Below are positions 8,049 through 17,216 of a stretch of DNA of 64,000 bases, piece after piece. The translations under genes and the position numbers were made by a program. Location of the stretch: contig CALOAD010000022.1 in NCBI GenBank assembly GCA_942491415.1, forward strand, positions 1-64,000, read 5' to 3'. Under the pieces are notes generated by a model. The model searched no databases. It was given only the letters and a program-made list of their open reading frames with translations, and was not told the DNA's origin. Numbering within the stretch: the stretch's first letter is position 1; each line of letters opens with the position of its first letter. This DNA is from CALOAD01 sp942491415. GTDB lineage: Bacteria > Cyanobacteriota > Vampirovibrionia > Gastranaerophilales > CALOAD01.

Positions 8049-9373
8049 AACTAAAAGAAGAGTGTGGAATTTTTGGTGGTTATTGTTTTGCTGAAAATAT
8101 CAATTTTTATATAAAATCAGGATTGATAAAACTGCAACATAGAGGGCAAGATGCTTGCGGTATTTGCGCATGCGGTGATAAATTTTATTTGCAAAAAAAA
8201 TTAGGTTTAGTTCAAGAAAAATTTGATGCAAGTTCCTTGAAAAAATTGAAAGGACAATGGGGTGTAGGTCATGTAAGATATTCCACTAATGGAAGTAATG
8301 AAATTGATGATGTACAACCTTTTTTAGCCGAATTAAGAAACGTAGCAATGGCACATAATGGACATATATTGGGTAATGAAAAAGACTCGAAAGCTTTGTT
8401 TGATTTTATAACTCCTTATATTTTCAAAAACTATACGGCAAGGCAAATAGGAGAATTGCTAGCGGAAAAATTTCCTAATGATGCCTGGAATTTACTGTTT
8501 TTGCTCGAAGATAGAATATGGGCTTTTAAAGATCCTAAAGGTTATAGACCTTTAATGTTGTGTGAGGCTGAAGAGGGCTATTTTATTGCGTCTGAGGACG
8601 TTGCTTTTCAGGGTTTAAAAAATAAAAAAATCATTGAAGTTGAAGCAGGAGAAGGTATTGAGCTGACAAAAAATGGATTTGATATTTTTAGATTCAATTC
8701 TGCAACTCCTAAACAATGTGTTTTTGAGCAAATTTATTTTGCGTCTTCGGAGTCGACTATATTTGGTAAAAACGTAGCTCAATCACGTTTTGAGTTGGGT
8801 GTTGAATGCGCAAAACAAAATATTATTGAAGCCGATATGGTTATACCTGTTCCTGATTCAGGTAATATTGCTGCCAATGGGTTTTCGAGTTTTGTAGGCA
8901 TTCCTTTGGTTAGAGCTATCAAAAAAAATATATTTTCAAATAGAACTTTTATCGCAAATAAAAAAGAGCGCAAATCTCTTGTAGAAGAAAAGCTGATCAT
9001 TGATAAAAAATTGGTAAAGGGCAAAAATGTTGTAGTTATTGATGATTCGATCGTAAGAGGGACTACTTCTACATCTATAATAAAGAAATTAAAAGAAGCA
9101 GGGGCTAAAAAGATTCATTTTATTGTTTCATCACCTCAAATAGTCGGAACTTGTTTTTGGGGTGTTGATATTCCCGATGCAAAAGAACTTTTGGTTAAAA
9201 AAAATATGACTAATAATCAAATAGCAAAGTTTATAGGCTCTGACAGCGTGGGATTTCTTTCTATTGAATCGCTCAAAAAAGTCCTCGGTGAAAAAAATTG
9301 GTGTACCCATTGCCTTTATAATGAAGCTTCGGTTAAAATGAATAAGTGTAATAAAGAACTTACAAACGTTTAA
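8045..9373 (+). CDS. purF: amidophosphoribosyltransferase
   Basis: 442 residues; first committed step of purine synthesis, PRPP plus glutamine to phosphoribosylamine. The N-terminal glutaminase domain has catalytic Cys7 after a six-residue leader (MKLKEE), presumably removed by processing as in the Bacillus enzyme. The PRPP loop VVVIDDSIVRGTTS lies at about 329-342. Cys225, Cys370, Cys420 and Cys423 sit where the four Fe-S cluster ligands lie in the Bacillus-type enzyme, so an oxygen-sensitive cluster is likely. Start is TTG overlapping the purL stop; stop overlaps purM by one base (TAATG). Confidence 0.93.
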   Translation: MKLKEECGIFGGYCFAENINFYIKSGLIKLQHRGQDACGICACGDKFYLQKKLGLVQEKFDASSLKKLKGQWGVGHVRYSTNGSNEIDDVQPFLAELRNVAMAHNGHILGNEKDSKALFDFITPYIFKNYTARQIGELLAEKFPNDAWNLLFLLEDRIWAFKDPKGYRPLMLCEAEEGYFIASEDVAFQGLKNKKIIEVEAGEGIELTKNGFDIFRFNSATPKQCVFEQIYFASSESTIFGKNVAQSRFELGVECAKQNIIEADMVIPVPDSGNIAANGFSSFVGIPLVRAIKKNIFSNRTFIANKKERKSLVEEKLIIDKKLVKGKNVVVIDDSIVRGTTSTSIIKKLKEAGAKKIHFIVSSPQIVGTCFWGVDIPDAKELLVKKNMTNNQIAKFIGSDSVGFLSIESLKKVLGEKNWCTHCLYNEASVKMNKCNKELTNV

Positions 9374-10350
9374 TGGGGCTGAAATTGGAACTTACTTACC
9401 AAAAAGCCGGTGTAAATGTCAATAACGCTGATATGCTTAGCGGTTTAATAAAAGAATCATTAAAAACGGCTAATATAGGTCGATTTGCGGCATTATATGA
9501 ACATCCTTATATTCGGGATTATTATCTGGTAGCCTGTACTGATGGTGTTGGCACAAAAGTGATGCCTTTATTTCAAAGAAATGATATGCGCTCTATAGCT
9601 CAAGACCTAGTGGCAATGAATTTAAATGATCTCGTTTGCACAGGGGCGTTTCCTTTATTTTTCCTTGACTATATTGCTACAAATAATCTTGAAGTCGATA
9701 CTGTGATGAATTTTGTGAATGAACTCAAGAATACGCTTTTGCAATATAATTGCGCTTTAATAGGTGGTGAAACTTCTGAATTAAAAGATTTAATAAAAGA
9801 AAATAGCTTTGATGTTGCGGGTTTTGCAGTAGGCATGCTAAAAAAAGATAAATTGTTATCATCTCAAAATGTTAAAAGCGGTGATGTGGTAATTGGATTA
9901 AGCTCCTCAGGTCCTCATTCTAATGGTTTTACGCTTATTAGAATGTTAAAAGAACAGGGTTTGATTGACGATGATCTTTTTGAAATATCTTTAAAGCCCA
10001 CTAATATTTATGTTAAAGAGATTTTAGAGTTATGCGATCAGGATCTCATAAAGGTTTGCGCTAATATAACCGGTGGCGGTGTTGTTTCAAACCTTTCAAG
10101 GGTTATTCCTGAAGGATATACAGCGATTTTGGATAAAAAAAGTATTCCCGAGCAAAGGTTTTTTAAATTTATTAAGGAAATTATAGAAGAAAAAGAAGCC
10201 TATAATACCTTTAATATGGGGGTTGGAATGTGTATTATAGTAGCCGATGGTTGTGTGCAAAGTACTTTAGACATTTGCAAGGGATATAATCCTTTTATTT
10301 TTGGAAAGATTGAAAAAAATGAAAAAAATAGCCGTGTTTGGCTCAGGTAA
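9373..10350 (+). CDS. purM: phosphoribosylformylglycinamidine cyclo-ligase
   Basis: 325 residues, typical for AIR synthetase (FGAM to AIR, ATP-dependent). Visible PurM motifs: the DGVGTK ATP-binding stretch, the DLVAMNLNDLVCTGA region, GGETSE, and GLSSSGPHSNGF. ATG overlaps the purF stop by one base, and its end overlaps purN by 32 bases, indicating tight translational coupling in the pur operon. Confidence 0.93.
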   Translation: MGLKLELTYQKAGVNVNNADMLSGLIKESLKTANIGRFAALYEHPYIRDYYLVACTDGVGTKVMPLFQRNDMRSIAQDLVAMNLNDLVCTGAFPLFFLDYIATNNLEVDTVMNFVNELKNTLLQYNCALIGGETSELKDLIKENSFDVAGFAVGMLKKDKLLSSQNVKSGDVVIGLSSSGPHSNGFTLIRMLKEQGLIDDDLFEISLKPTNIYVKEILELCDQDLIKVCANITGGGVVSNLSRVIPEGYTAILDKKSIPEQRFFKFIKEIIEEKEAYNTFNMGVGMCIIVADGCVQSTLDICKGYNPFIFGKIEKNEKNSRVWLR

Positions 10351-10912
10351 CGGAAGTAACTTTGAAGCTATAGCTGAATATTTTAAGAATTATAGGGTTG
10401 AAATAACTTGTATTTCTGATGTGAAAGATTCTTTTATCTTTAAAAGAGCTGAGAAAAAGGGGATAAGGTCTTTTTACGTTCCTTTTGCCCAAACGGAAGA
10501 GTTTTTAAAAGAAAATAAATTCAATTTGATTATTTTGGCAGGATATATGAGGATTTTACCTGAAAATATTCTAAAACAGGCTGATTTTATTAATATTCAC
10601 CCCTCTTTACTGCCTTCTTTTAAAGGGAAAAATGCCATTGAAAAAGCTTATAAGTATGGCGCAAAAGTGAGTGGGGTAACTATTCATAGAGTAACTAAAA
10701 ATGTTGATGAAGGTCCTATATTGGCTCAAGTACCTGTTTTTATAGAGTCTCAAATGAAGCTTGAAGATTTTGAAAATAAAATTCACGAAATTGAACATAA
10801 GCTTTATCCTGTTGTGATAGAAGGGCTTTTATACGGCAAAAAAGTTAATATAGCTGAGTTATTTGCTCCTGTTATATCTCCTCAAAAAAGCTGCACAGGC
10901 TGTAAAGGTTAG
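10319..10912 (+). CDS. purN: phosphoribosylglycinamide formyltransferase (10-formyl-THF type)
   Basis: 197 residues from the ATG at 10319 (an in-frame TTG at 10301 only adds six residues). Transfers formyl from 10-formyl-tetrahydrofolate to GAR. The GSGNGSNFEA nucleotide loop, the catalytic Asn-His-Asp region around NIHPSLLPSFKG, and VTKNVDEGPI are visible. The C-terminus ends in an unusual CTGCKG tail with a CxxC pair. Overlaps purM; purD follows 5 bases later. Confidence 0.92.
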   Translation: MKKIAVFGSGNGSNFEAIAEYFKNYRVEITCISDVKDSFIFKRAEKKGIRSFYVPFAQTEEFLKENKFNLIILAGYMRILPENILKQADFINIHPSLLPSFKGKNAIEKAYKYGAKVSGVTIHRVTKNVDEGPILAQVPVFIESQMKLEDFENKIHEIEHKLYPVVIEGLLYGKKVNIAELFAPVISPQKSCTGCKG

Positions 10913-10917
10913 GTTTT

Positions 10918-12153
10918 ATGAATGTTTTAGTATATGGCAGTGGAGCAAGAGAGCACGCAATTGTGTGTAAGGTTTTGGATTCTAAACTTTTAAGCAAATT
11001 ATTTCTTTTTAAACCTAACGATGGGTTTGCCCATTTAGGTGAGGTTTTAGATGCTAAAAATAATAAAGATCTTGCTAAAATAGCTAAAGAAAAAAAAGTT
11101 GATTTAATGATTGTAGGTCCTGAACAACCCCTTGTAGATGGCGTTGTGGATGAATTTAAAAAACAGTCTATTCCAGTTATTGGCACTGATAAATATTGGT
11201 CAAATCTTGAAGGATCAAAGATTTTTGCCAAAAATTTTATGCAAAAAAATAATATTCCAACGGCAAAATATACAATTATCGAAAATGAAAATCAAATACA
11301 AAAGGCGTTAGAAGATTTTAAACCTCCTTATGTCATAAAGGCTGATGGTTTAGCTGCCGGCAAGGGTGTTTGCATTGTTAATGAAGCGAATGAAGCTTTG
11401 GCAATAATTCAAGAATACTTAAAGGGTAAGTTTGGAAAAGCTTCTCAAAAAGTTATTTTAGAAGAGTTTTTGGAAGGTGAAGAGTTTTCTTTAATGTCAA
11501 TTTGGGACGGCAAAACTCTTTTGCCTTTTATCCCTGCTCGTGATTATAAAAGGCTTTTGAATGATAATAAAGGTTCAAACACAGGTGGAATGGGTTCTTA
11601 TTGTCCTGTTGAGCTAATAACAATGCAAAAAACAGAGCTTGCTAAATACATTAAAAACCTTGAAAATGCTTTGCGAAAAGAACAAGCTGATTTTGTAGGT
11701 GTTATTTACAGTGGTTTAATTTTAACAAGTAATCAATTTAAAGTTTTAGAATATAACGTGCGTTTTGGTGATCCTGAAATACAATCATTGTTATTAAATC
11801 TTGAAAATGATTTGCTTGAGGTTTTTAGAGCTGCGATTAATAAAAATTTGGATAAAGTAACATTGCATTGGAAAAAAGAAGAATCAGGCTGTGTAGTTGT
11901 TGCAGCAAGAGGTTATCCTGAAAATCCGTTGAAGGGTTGTGAAATTAAAAATATTAAAGAAATAGAAAAAAAATATTCTGTGCAAGTTTTTTATGCCGGT
12001 GTCAAAAAAGAACAAGGTATTTTAAAATCAAATGGAGGAAGGGTTTTGTCTGTTTGTAAAACAGCAAAAAAACCTTTTGATGATATTTATCACGCTATTG
12101 ATGAATTAGATTTTGATGATAAGATTTTTAGATCAGATATTGCAAATCATTAA
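10918..12153 (+). CDS. purD: phosphoribosylamine-glycine ligase
   Basis: 411 residues, ATP-grasp fold; joins phosphoribosylamine and glycine to GAR. The N-terminal VYGSGAREHAI motif, the KADGLAAGKGV ATP-grasp loop, RDYKR and the NTGGMGSYCP stretch are diagnostic. Last gene of the overlapping purL-F-M-N-D run. The operon supplies GAR synthesis, formylation, FGAM and AIR steps; later steps are not in the window. Confidence 0.93.
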   Translation: MNVLVYGSGAREHAIVCKVLDSKLLSKLFLFKPNDGFAHLGEVLDAKNNKDLAKIAKEKKVDLMIVGPEQPLVDGVVDEFKKQSIPVIGTDKYWSNLEGSKIFAKNFMQKNNIPTAKYTIIENENQIQKALEDFKPPYVIKADGLAAGKGVCIVNEANEALAIIQEYLKGKFGKASQKVILEEFLEGEEFSLMSIWDGKTLLPFIPARDYKRLLNDNKGSNTGGMGSYCPVELITMQKTELAKYIKNLENALRKEQADFVGVIYSGLILTSNQFKVLEYNVRFGDPEIQSLLLNLENDLLEVFRAAINKNLDKVTLHWKKEESGCVVVAARGYPENPLKGCEIKNIKEIEKKYSVQVFYAGVKKEQGILKSNGGRVLSVCKTAKKPFDDIYHAIDELDFDDKIFRSDIANH

Positions 12154-12197
12154 AGTGTAAAATATTGGTATTAAAGAAAAAAGAAGAGCTTTAAAGA

Positions 12198-12764
12198 ATG
12201 GAAATTTTAGGGAATTTACAACAATATTTTTCTCAAATGGGTGAGGTAGGGCTTGGATTACTTGCTTTTATAGAGTCCAGTTTCTTTCCGTTACCTCCTG
12301 ATTTTTTGTTGATGGCAATGAGTTTGCAAACACCTCAAAAAGCTCTTGTATTTGCTCTTATTTGCACTATATTTTCCACTTTAGGTGGTGGTTTTGGGTA
12401 TTTATTGGGTAAATTTGGCGGTAGACCCCTTTTTCATTTCTTTTTTAAGAAAAAAGAAAATCAGTTAGAAAAAGTAGAAAATTTATATAATAAATATGGA
12501 GTATGGGCAGTGCTGGGCGCAGCTTTTACGCCTATTCCATATAAAGTATTTACCATAGCTAGCGGCATTTTTGCATTGAATTTTATAGGGTTTTTAATAG
12601 CTAGTTTTATCGGGCGTGGTGCAAGGTTTTTTATAGTGGCGATAGGTCTTATGCTTTTTGGAGAGGCTGTTAAATCTTATATTGAACTTGTCATAATTGC
12701 TCTTGCATTGTTTGTGGTCTTATTTTTTGTGGTTTTATACAAAAAAAGAAAAAAGATAATTTAA
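12198..12764 (+). CDS. YqaA/DedA-family membrane protein
   Basis: 188 residues with four to five membrane segments. The N-terminal ESSFFPLPPDFLLMAM and central FTPIPYKVFTIASG stretches, each with the proline-containing motif of the SNARE-associated/DedA superfamily, place it in the YqaA branch. The family has been linked to lipid scrambling or transport of undecaprenyl phosphate-type lipids (general knowledge); specificity is not known here. It follows purD by 44 bases and faces uppP, the gene for undecaprenyl-pyrophosphate recycling. Confidence 0.85.
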   Translation: MEILGNLQQYFSQMGEVGLGLLAFIESSFFPLPPDFLLMAMSLQTPQKALVFALICTIFSTLGGGFGYLLGKFGGRPLFHFFFKKKENQLEKVENLYNKYGVWAVLGAAFTPIPYKVFTIASGIFALNFIGFLIASFIGRGARFFIVAIGLMLFGEAVKSYIELVIIALALFVVLFFVVLYKKRKKII

Positions 12765-12792
12765 GAAGCAGTTTTGTTAAAATTCGCATTGC

Positions 12793-12824
12793 CTTGCCAA
12801 GCAAGCTGTTTCAGTTTTAACAGC
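12793..12824. other. two small adjacent hairpins between convergent genes
   Basis: CTTGC-CAA-GCAAG at 12793-12805 and GCTGTT-TCAGTTTT-AACAGC at 12805-12824 lie between the YqaA-family gene and uppP, which converge. No long T-run follows either stem, so factor-independent termination is only a guess. Confidence 0.25.
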
Positions 12825-12883
12825 CACTGTCCTTTAAATAAGTCTGTATTCATTTATAATAATGAACATTAGCAAAACAGATT

Positions 12884-13732
12884 TTAACTTATTAATGTAA
12901 AATATACAAACATGCCGGCACCTAAAACCCAGCAATATATAGCAAAAACATTGAGTTTGTTTTTGCTTATAAATTTAATAAAATATTTAACGCAATAATA
13001 ACCTACAAAAGCTGCAACAATTGTCCCTGTTAATATTGCAGTCCAGTTATAGGATAATATTTCTTGACTAAAGCTAAGATGAAGGGTTTGATAAAGTGCA
13101 GCAGCAAGTATTATGGGTATGCTGAGTAAAAACGAGTACCTGGCACAAGTTGTGCGATCTAAGCCTGCTGCAAGCCCTACTGCTATTGTAGCTCCAGACC
13201 TTGAGAGTCCCGGGGTCACTGCCAAGCCTTGAGCTAATCCTATTGCTATTGATTTTAAAACAGTTATTTTTTTTGTTTTAACAAGCATTTTAGAAGAAAT
13301 GTATTCTGTAAAAAAGAGCAAAGACCCTGTTCCTATAAGCACTAATCCGACAAAATGAGGTTTATATACCAATGACTCAAAAAAGTCTTTAAAGGGAAAA
13401 GCTACTGCAACGGTAGCTATTGTTCCTATTACTATATAAACCGGAATCAAGGCTTCGGGATGCTCTTTGAAGGATTTTTTATTGACGGCATTGAAAAATT
13501 CCTTAAAGAGATGTTTTAAATCTGTTCGAAAATAAACCAAAACAGCCATTAAAGTTCCTAAATGGAGCATTATATCAAAAAAGATTTCCTCACTACTTCC
13601 TGTTGAAAAATCTTGTCCTGTAAGGATTTTATAAATTGAAGAGGTTAAAACAATGTGCCCTGAGCTACTAACCGGTAAAAATTCGGTTAATCCTTGTATT
13701 ATCCCTGTTATTATCGCTTGAAAAAAATCCAT
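12884..13732 (-). CDS. uppP: undecaprenyl-diphosphatase
   Basis: 282 residues, polytopic membrane enzyme that recycles undecaprenyl pyrophosphate for cell-wall synthesis (BacA family; confers bacitracin resistance when overproduced). The two signature motifs are intact: GLTEFLPVSSSGH near the N-terminus and PGLSRSGATI in the middle. ATG overlaps the trmD stop by one base, so it is the last gene of a ylqD-rimM-trmD-uppP unit. Confidence 0.93.
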   Translation of the reverse strand: MDFFQAIITGIIQGLTEFLPVSSSGHIVLTSSIYKILTGQDFSTGSSEEIFFDIMLHLGTLMAVLVYFRTDLKHLFKEFFNAVNKKSFKEHPEALIPVYIVIGTIATVAVAFPFKDFFESLVYKPHFVGLVLIGTGSLLFFTEYISSKMLVKTKKITVLKSIAIGLAQGLAVTPGLSRSGATIAVGLAAGLDRTTCARYSFLLSIPIILAAALYQTLHLSFSQEILSYNWTAILTGTIVAAFVGYYCVKYFIKFISKNKLNVFAIYCWVLGAGMFVYFTLIS

Positions 13733-14505
13733 TAATCTTTTCCTTTTGCAAAGTCAATATCTTTGGTTTCTAATTCATTTTTTATTTCTTCTATAAGAAT
13801 TTTATCATTTTTTGAAAGGTCTCTTTTTAGGAACTTTTCAAAAAGATCAGGTCTTTTTTTAAATGTTCTTTTGAGTTCTTCTTTTTTGCGCCATTTATCT
13901 ATTTGAGCGTGATTTCCTGATCTTAATACATCAGGTACTTTCATTCCTTCGTAATCGTAAGGTCTTGTGTAGTGAGGGTGTTCTAAAAGCCCATCAGAAA
14001 AGGAATCGTAGTGAGCCGATTCTATTTTGCCTAAAGCCCCCTCTAAATGTCTTGTAACGGAGTCCATAATACATAAAGCTCCTAGTTCTCCTCCTGTAAG
14101 AACAAAATCCCCCAAAGAAACCTCTAAGGGTTTTATACCTTCTCGGATTCGTTCATCAAACCCCTCATAATGACCGCAAAGAAGAATTAATTTGTCATTT
14201 TGACATAATTTATTTGATAATTCTTGATTGAAGGGAACACCTTGAGGTGTAAGCATTATAGTGGTGGTTTGTTCGGGTTTTGAAATGGAGTCATAAGCTT
14301 TAAAAATGGGATCACACATCAAAACCATGCCGGCACCGCCCCCATAGGGCGTATCATCAACTCTTTTATGCTTATCTTCAGTAAAATCCCGAGGGTTGAT
14401 TTTTTCAATAGAAATTATACCTTTTTGAGCAGCTCTTGACATTATGCTGTAGGAACAATAGCCGTCTATAATTTCGGGAAAAAGTGTAATGACATCAAAT
14501 TTCAT
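13732..14505 (-). CDS. trmD: tRNA (guanine37-N1)-methyltransferase
   Basis: 257 residues; SPOUT methyltransferase that makes m1G37 next to the anticodon and prevents +1 frameshifts. Key motifs: DDTPYGGGAGMV, LLCGHYEGFDERI (knot), and SLGDFVLTGGE; the C-terminal basic domain follows. Three bases downstream of rimM, as in many bacteria. Confidence 0.95.
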   Translation of the reverse strand: MKFDVITLFPEIIDGYCSYSIMSRAAQKGIISIEKINPRDFTEDKHKRVDDTPYGGGAGMVLMCDPIFKAYDSISKPEQTTTIMLTPQGVPFNQELSNKLCQNDKLILLCGHYEGFDERIREGIKPLEVSLGDFVLTGGELGALCIMDSVTRHLEGALGKIESAHYDSFSDGLLEHPHYTRPYDYEGMKVPDVLRSGNHAQIDKWRKKEELKRTFKKRPDLFEKFLKRDLSKNDKILIEEIKNELETKDIDFAKGKD

Positions 14506-14507
14506 AT

Positions 14508-15029
14508 TTAAAGCTCTATAAGTCCGGGGATTGCGTTTATTATGATTTTATTTTCTTTTATATTTACTTTTGGGACAAGGTCTTTTACAAAAGGAATAAG
14601 GTTTTCATGATTTTCGTTTTTGACGGAAAGAATATGCCCGCCCCCTTGTTCTGATACATTTGAGACTTTGCCGATATATTTATTATCTTGGTCAAAAACA
14701 TCCAGTCCTTTAAGATCGTTTATATAAAATTCATCAGTTTCTAAAAATTTTTCTATTTTATCTTTAGAGACTTTTAAAATAGCCCCTTTAAACTCTGTAG
14801 CTTCATCAATAGAGTTTATCTCTTTAAATTTTATTAAGGCATTTTTTTTATGAAAACGAATTTTTTGAATGGTTAAAACTTTTTTAATGTCAGGTTCTTG
14901 AGGTGTACAAGCAAAAAACTTGTTTATTTCATCAAAATAAACTTCTTTTCCCTGTGTATATCCCACTTTTACTTCACCGGCAATTCCGTGAAAATTAAGA
15001 ATTTTACCTATAGATAATAAATTTTCCAA
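14508..15029 (-). CDS. rimM: 16S rRNA processing protein RimM
   Basis: 173 residues. The N-terminal barrel starts with IGKILNFHGIAGEVKV and the C-terminal PRC-barrel contains GLDVFDQDNKYIGKVSNV and IPFVKDLVPKVN. It helps mature the 30S head and binds S19. Position between ylqD and trmD is the classic arrangement. Confidence 0.93.
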   Translation of the reverse strand: MENLLSIGKILNFHGIAGEVKVGYTQGKEVYFDEINKFFACTPQEPDIKKVLTIQKIRFHKKNALIKFKEINSIDEATEFKGAILKVSKDKIEKFLETDEFYINDLKGLDVFDQDNKYIGKVSNVSEQGGGHILSVKNENHENLIPFVKDLVPKVNIKENKIIINAIPGLIEL

Positions 15030-15045
15030 CTCAACTCTCCGTCTT

Positions 15046-15477
15046 TTATTGTTTAATTTCTTGAATAATACCGTCTTTTACTAAGATTTCAGCCTGTTTA
15101 AACTTATCATAAATATTCTCACCTATTTCAAGCTCAACATAGTTTTCAAGACTACCTGTTACTATGACATTTTCCAATGCTATATGATTTATTGTATCAC
15201 GTTGAGACATAAGTTCTTGTTTTATCCCCGACATTTGCTGCAATCGTGTTGCAATGTCCTCAAGGGCATCTTGGACCTGTTGTGAGGAGCTTTCTTCATA
15301 TTGAGTGTTAAAGCTATTTACTTGGTCAATAACTTGTTTATGTTGAAGTTCAAGTTGGATAATTTGACTTTCCAGAAGTTGAATTTCTTTTGAAAGTTCT
15401 TCCGCGGCTTGTTTTTTAAAATCAGAAGTTACTATGGTTTTTATTGTAACAGGTCGTTTAACCTTAATTTTACTCAT
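15046..15477 (-). CDS. ylqD: YlqD-family protein
   Basis: About 143 residues from the ATG at 15477, which has a GAGG ribosome site 5 bases upstream (an in-frame GTG two codons earlier is less likely). A short N-terminal strand, a long coiled-coil region at about 15-95, then a C-terminal segment (GENIYDKFKQAEILVKDGIIQEI) typical of YlqD, a family found beside rimM-trmD in Firmicutes and also in cyanobacteria. Function not established; genomic position suggests a link to ribosome maturation. Confidence 0.75.
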   Translation of the reverse strand: MSKIKVKRPVTIKTIVTSDFKKQAAEELSKEIQLLESQIIQLELQHKQVIDQVNSFNTQYEESSSQQVQDALEDIATRLQQMSGIKQELMSQRDTINHIALENVIVTGSLENYVELEIGENIYDKFKQAEILVKDGIIQEIKQ

Positions 15478-15668
15478 ACACACCTCAAGCTTTTTATCTA
15501 AAATAGTGCTTTAAAATATTTTTCTTTGCTTAAGTGAAAATATATTATATGATCTAATAAGCACAATTAAATCATACAAGAAATCAAGCCCAATTTAAAT
15601 AACCGTTAATATAACTATAAATATTGTTACGTAATACTTTTGTCTGATGAAATTGTTTGGAATTAAAA

Positions 15669-16478
15669 ATGAAATTTAAAAATAAGTTTGAAAAAATAGC
15701 TTTATATATGCTCATATTTTGTACTTTGGTTTTTATTGGTGGTTGTAAGAAAAAAGAACCTGCCAAAGATCTTTTGGATATTATTAAAGACAGAAATAAA
15801 ATCATTGCAGGAGTAAAAATAGATAGTAAACCTTTTGGATTCAAGGATGAAAAAGGCAATATACAAGGTTTTGATATCGATTTAATTCGTGAAATTGCTA
15901 AAAGAATACTTGGCAATCCCGATGCTGTTGAATTTAAACCAATAACTTCTTCTGCAAGACTTTTTGCGATTACCTCGGGTGATGTCGATGTAGTCGCTGC
16001 TACAATGACAATCAATGAAAAAAGAAAACGTCTTGTAAGCTTTAGTAGTCCTTATTATATTGCCGGTCAAGGAGTTGTTGTTCATAAGGATAGTAATATA
16101 CTTAATTTTAAAGGGTTAAATAAGCGTAAAGTTATAGTTATAGTAGGTTCCACAAGTGAAAAAAACTTACGATTACTTGCGCCACAAGCAACAGTGAAAG
16201 GATTTAGAACTTTTACGGAAGCATTTGAAGCGCTTAAGAATTTGGAAGCTGATGCCCTTACTACTGATGATACTTTAATATATGGATTTTTACATGATAA
16301 TCCTGAGTTTAAAATATTAAAAGCCAGATATACTCAAGAGCCTTATGGCATTGCTTTTAAGAAAGATATTTCTGCAAAAAGATTGCAACAATTAATAAAC
16401 GGTACTTTAGAAGAATTAAAAGCAGATGGAACTTTGCAAAGGTTGAAAACCAAATGGACTTCTGATTTTTTAGATTAA
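15669..16478 (+). CDS. amino-acid-type ABC transporter substrate-binding lipoprotein
   Basis: 269 residues. A signal peptide ends in a lipobox (IGGC), so the mature protein is anchored by the Cys at about residue 26. The rest is a type 3 periplasmic-binding fold: GVKIDSKPFGFKDEKGNIQGFDIDL, an NEKRKRLVSFSSPY stretch, and a C-terminal TLQRLKTKW motif, typical of polar amino acid binders. No permease or ATPase gene is adjacent, so it works with a transporter encoded elsewhere or acts as a sensor. The ligand cannot be read from the sequence. Confidence 0.88.
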   Translation: MKFKNKFEKIALYMLIFCTLVFIGGCKKKEPAKDLLDIIKDRNKIIAGVKIDSKPFGFKDEKGNIQGFDIDLIREIAKRILGNPDAVEFKPITSSARLFAITSGDVDVVAATMTINEKRKRLVSFSSPYYIAGQGVVVHKDSNILNFKGLNKRKVIVIVGSTSEKNLRLLAPQATVKGFRTFTEAFEALKNLEADALTTDDTLIYGFLHDNPEFKILKARYTQEPYGIAFKKDISAKRLQQLINGTLEELKADGTLQRLKTKWTSDFLD

Positions 16479-16548
16479 TTTTTGTCAAAAACTTGTTTAT
16501 TTAATCTAAATCTTTTAAAATAATATTTATACAAAAAATAAGAAAGAT

Positions 16549-17103
16549 ATGAATATGAAAATGAAAATAAGAAATAAAAAAGGATTTTCTCTTCCCGAAG
16601 TATTGGCAGCTCTCGTTGTAATGGGTATTGTTGCTGCTTTGACTATACCTACTTTCTTTTCATCTACCAATCAAGAAGAATATAAAACTAACTTCAAAAA
16701 AGCAATGGGTAATCTAAATAAAGCAATAGGGATGTCAATAGCAGAAGAATCTATAGATGCTTCTGTACCTTCAACAGTAGCTGAATTGACCGATATTTTT
16801 ATAAAAAGGTTTGATGTTATTGATAGAGAAGGTGATAATATCTTTTTTACATCTGATGGAGTAAAATACACTTTTACTAAAAACGGTCGTTGTGGAACTA
16901 CAAACACAATTGATATAGCCACTGCCGAATGTTATATTTTGTTGGATTTGAATAATGATTATGATCCGAATCAATTATCAACAAATGAAGCAGATGGAAC
17001 TCCCGTATATAAAGATAGATATTATGTTGTTGTAAAGAAAAATGCTGTTGTACCTGCTATTGAAAACGGTCATGATGTTGCGATACGAGCTATCTCAGAA
17101 TAA
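16549..17103 (+). CDS. type IV pilin-like protein
   Basis: 184 residues. A short basic leader ending KKGFSLPEVLAALVVMGIVA is a class III prepilin signal: cleavage after the G before FSLPE, Glu at mature position 5, then a hydrophobic helix with AALTIPTFF. The soluble domain has a CGTTN...ECY cysteine pair. Pseudopilins with this AALTIPT motif are numerous in Melainabacteria-type genomes (background knowledge). Processing would need PilD, not present here; pilT lies at 46.5 kb. Confidence 0.85.
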   Translation: MNMKMKIRNKKGFSLPEVLAALVVMGIVAALTIPTFFSSTNQEEYKTNFKKAMGNLNKAIGMSIAEESIDASVPSTVAELTDIFIKRFDVIDREGDNIFFTSDGVKYTFTKNGRCGTTNTIDIATAECYILLDLNNDYDPNQLSTNEADGTPVYKDRYYVVVKKNAVVPAIENGHDVAIRAISE

Positions 17104-17216
17104 AAAACTTTAAAATAGTTTACTAATGGTTTTTAGATGCATTTTAAGATGGTACAATCTGAATGTATCTAAAGTGTTTTTAGTGAAAATTAAAAAGTTT
17201 TAGCAAGGAGTTTAAA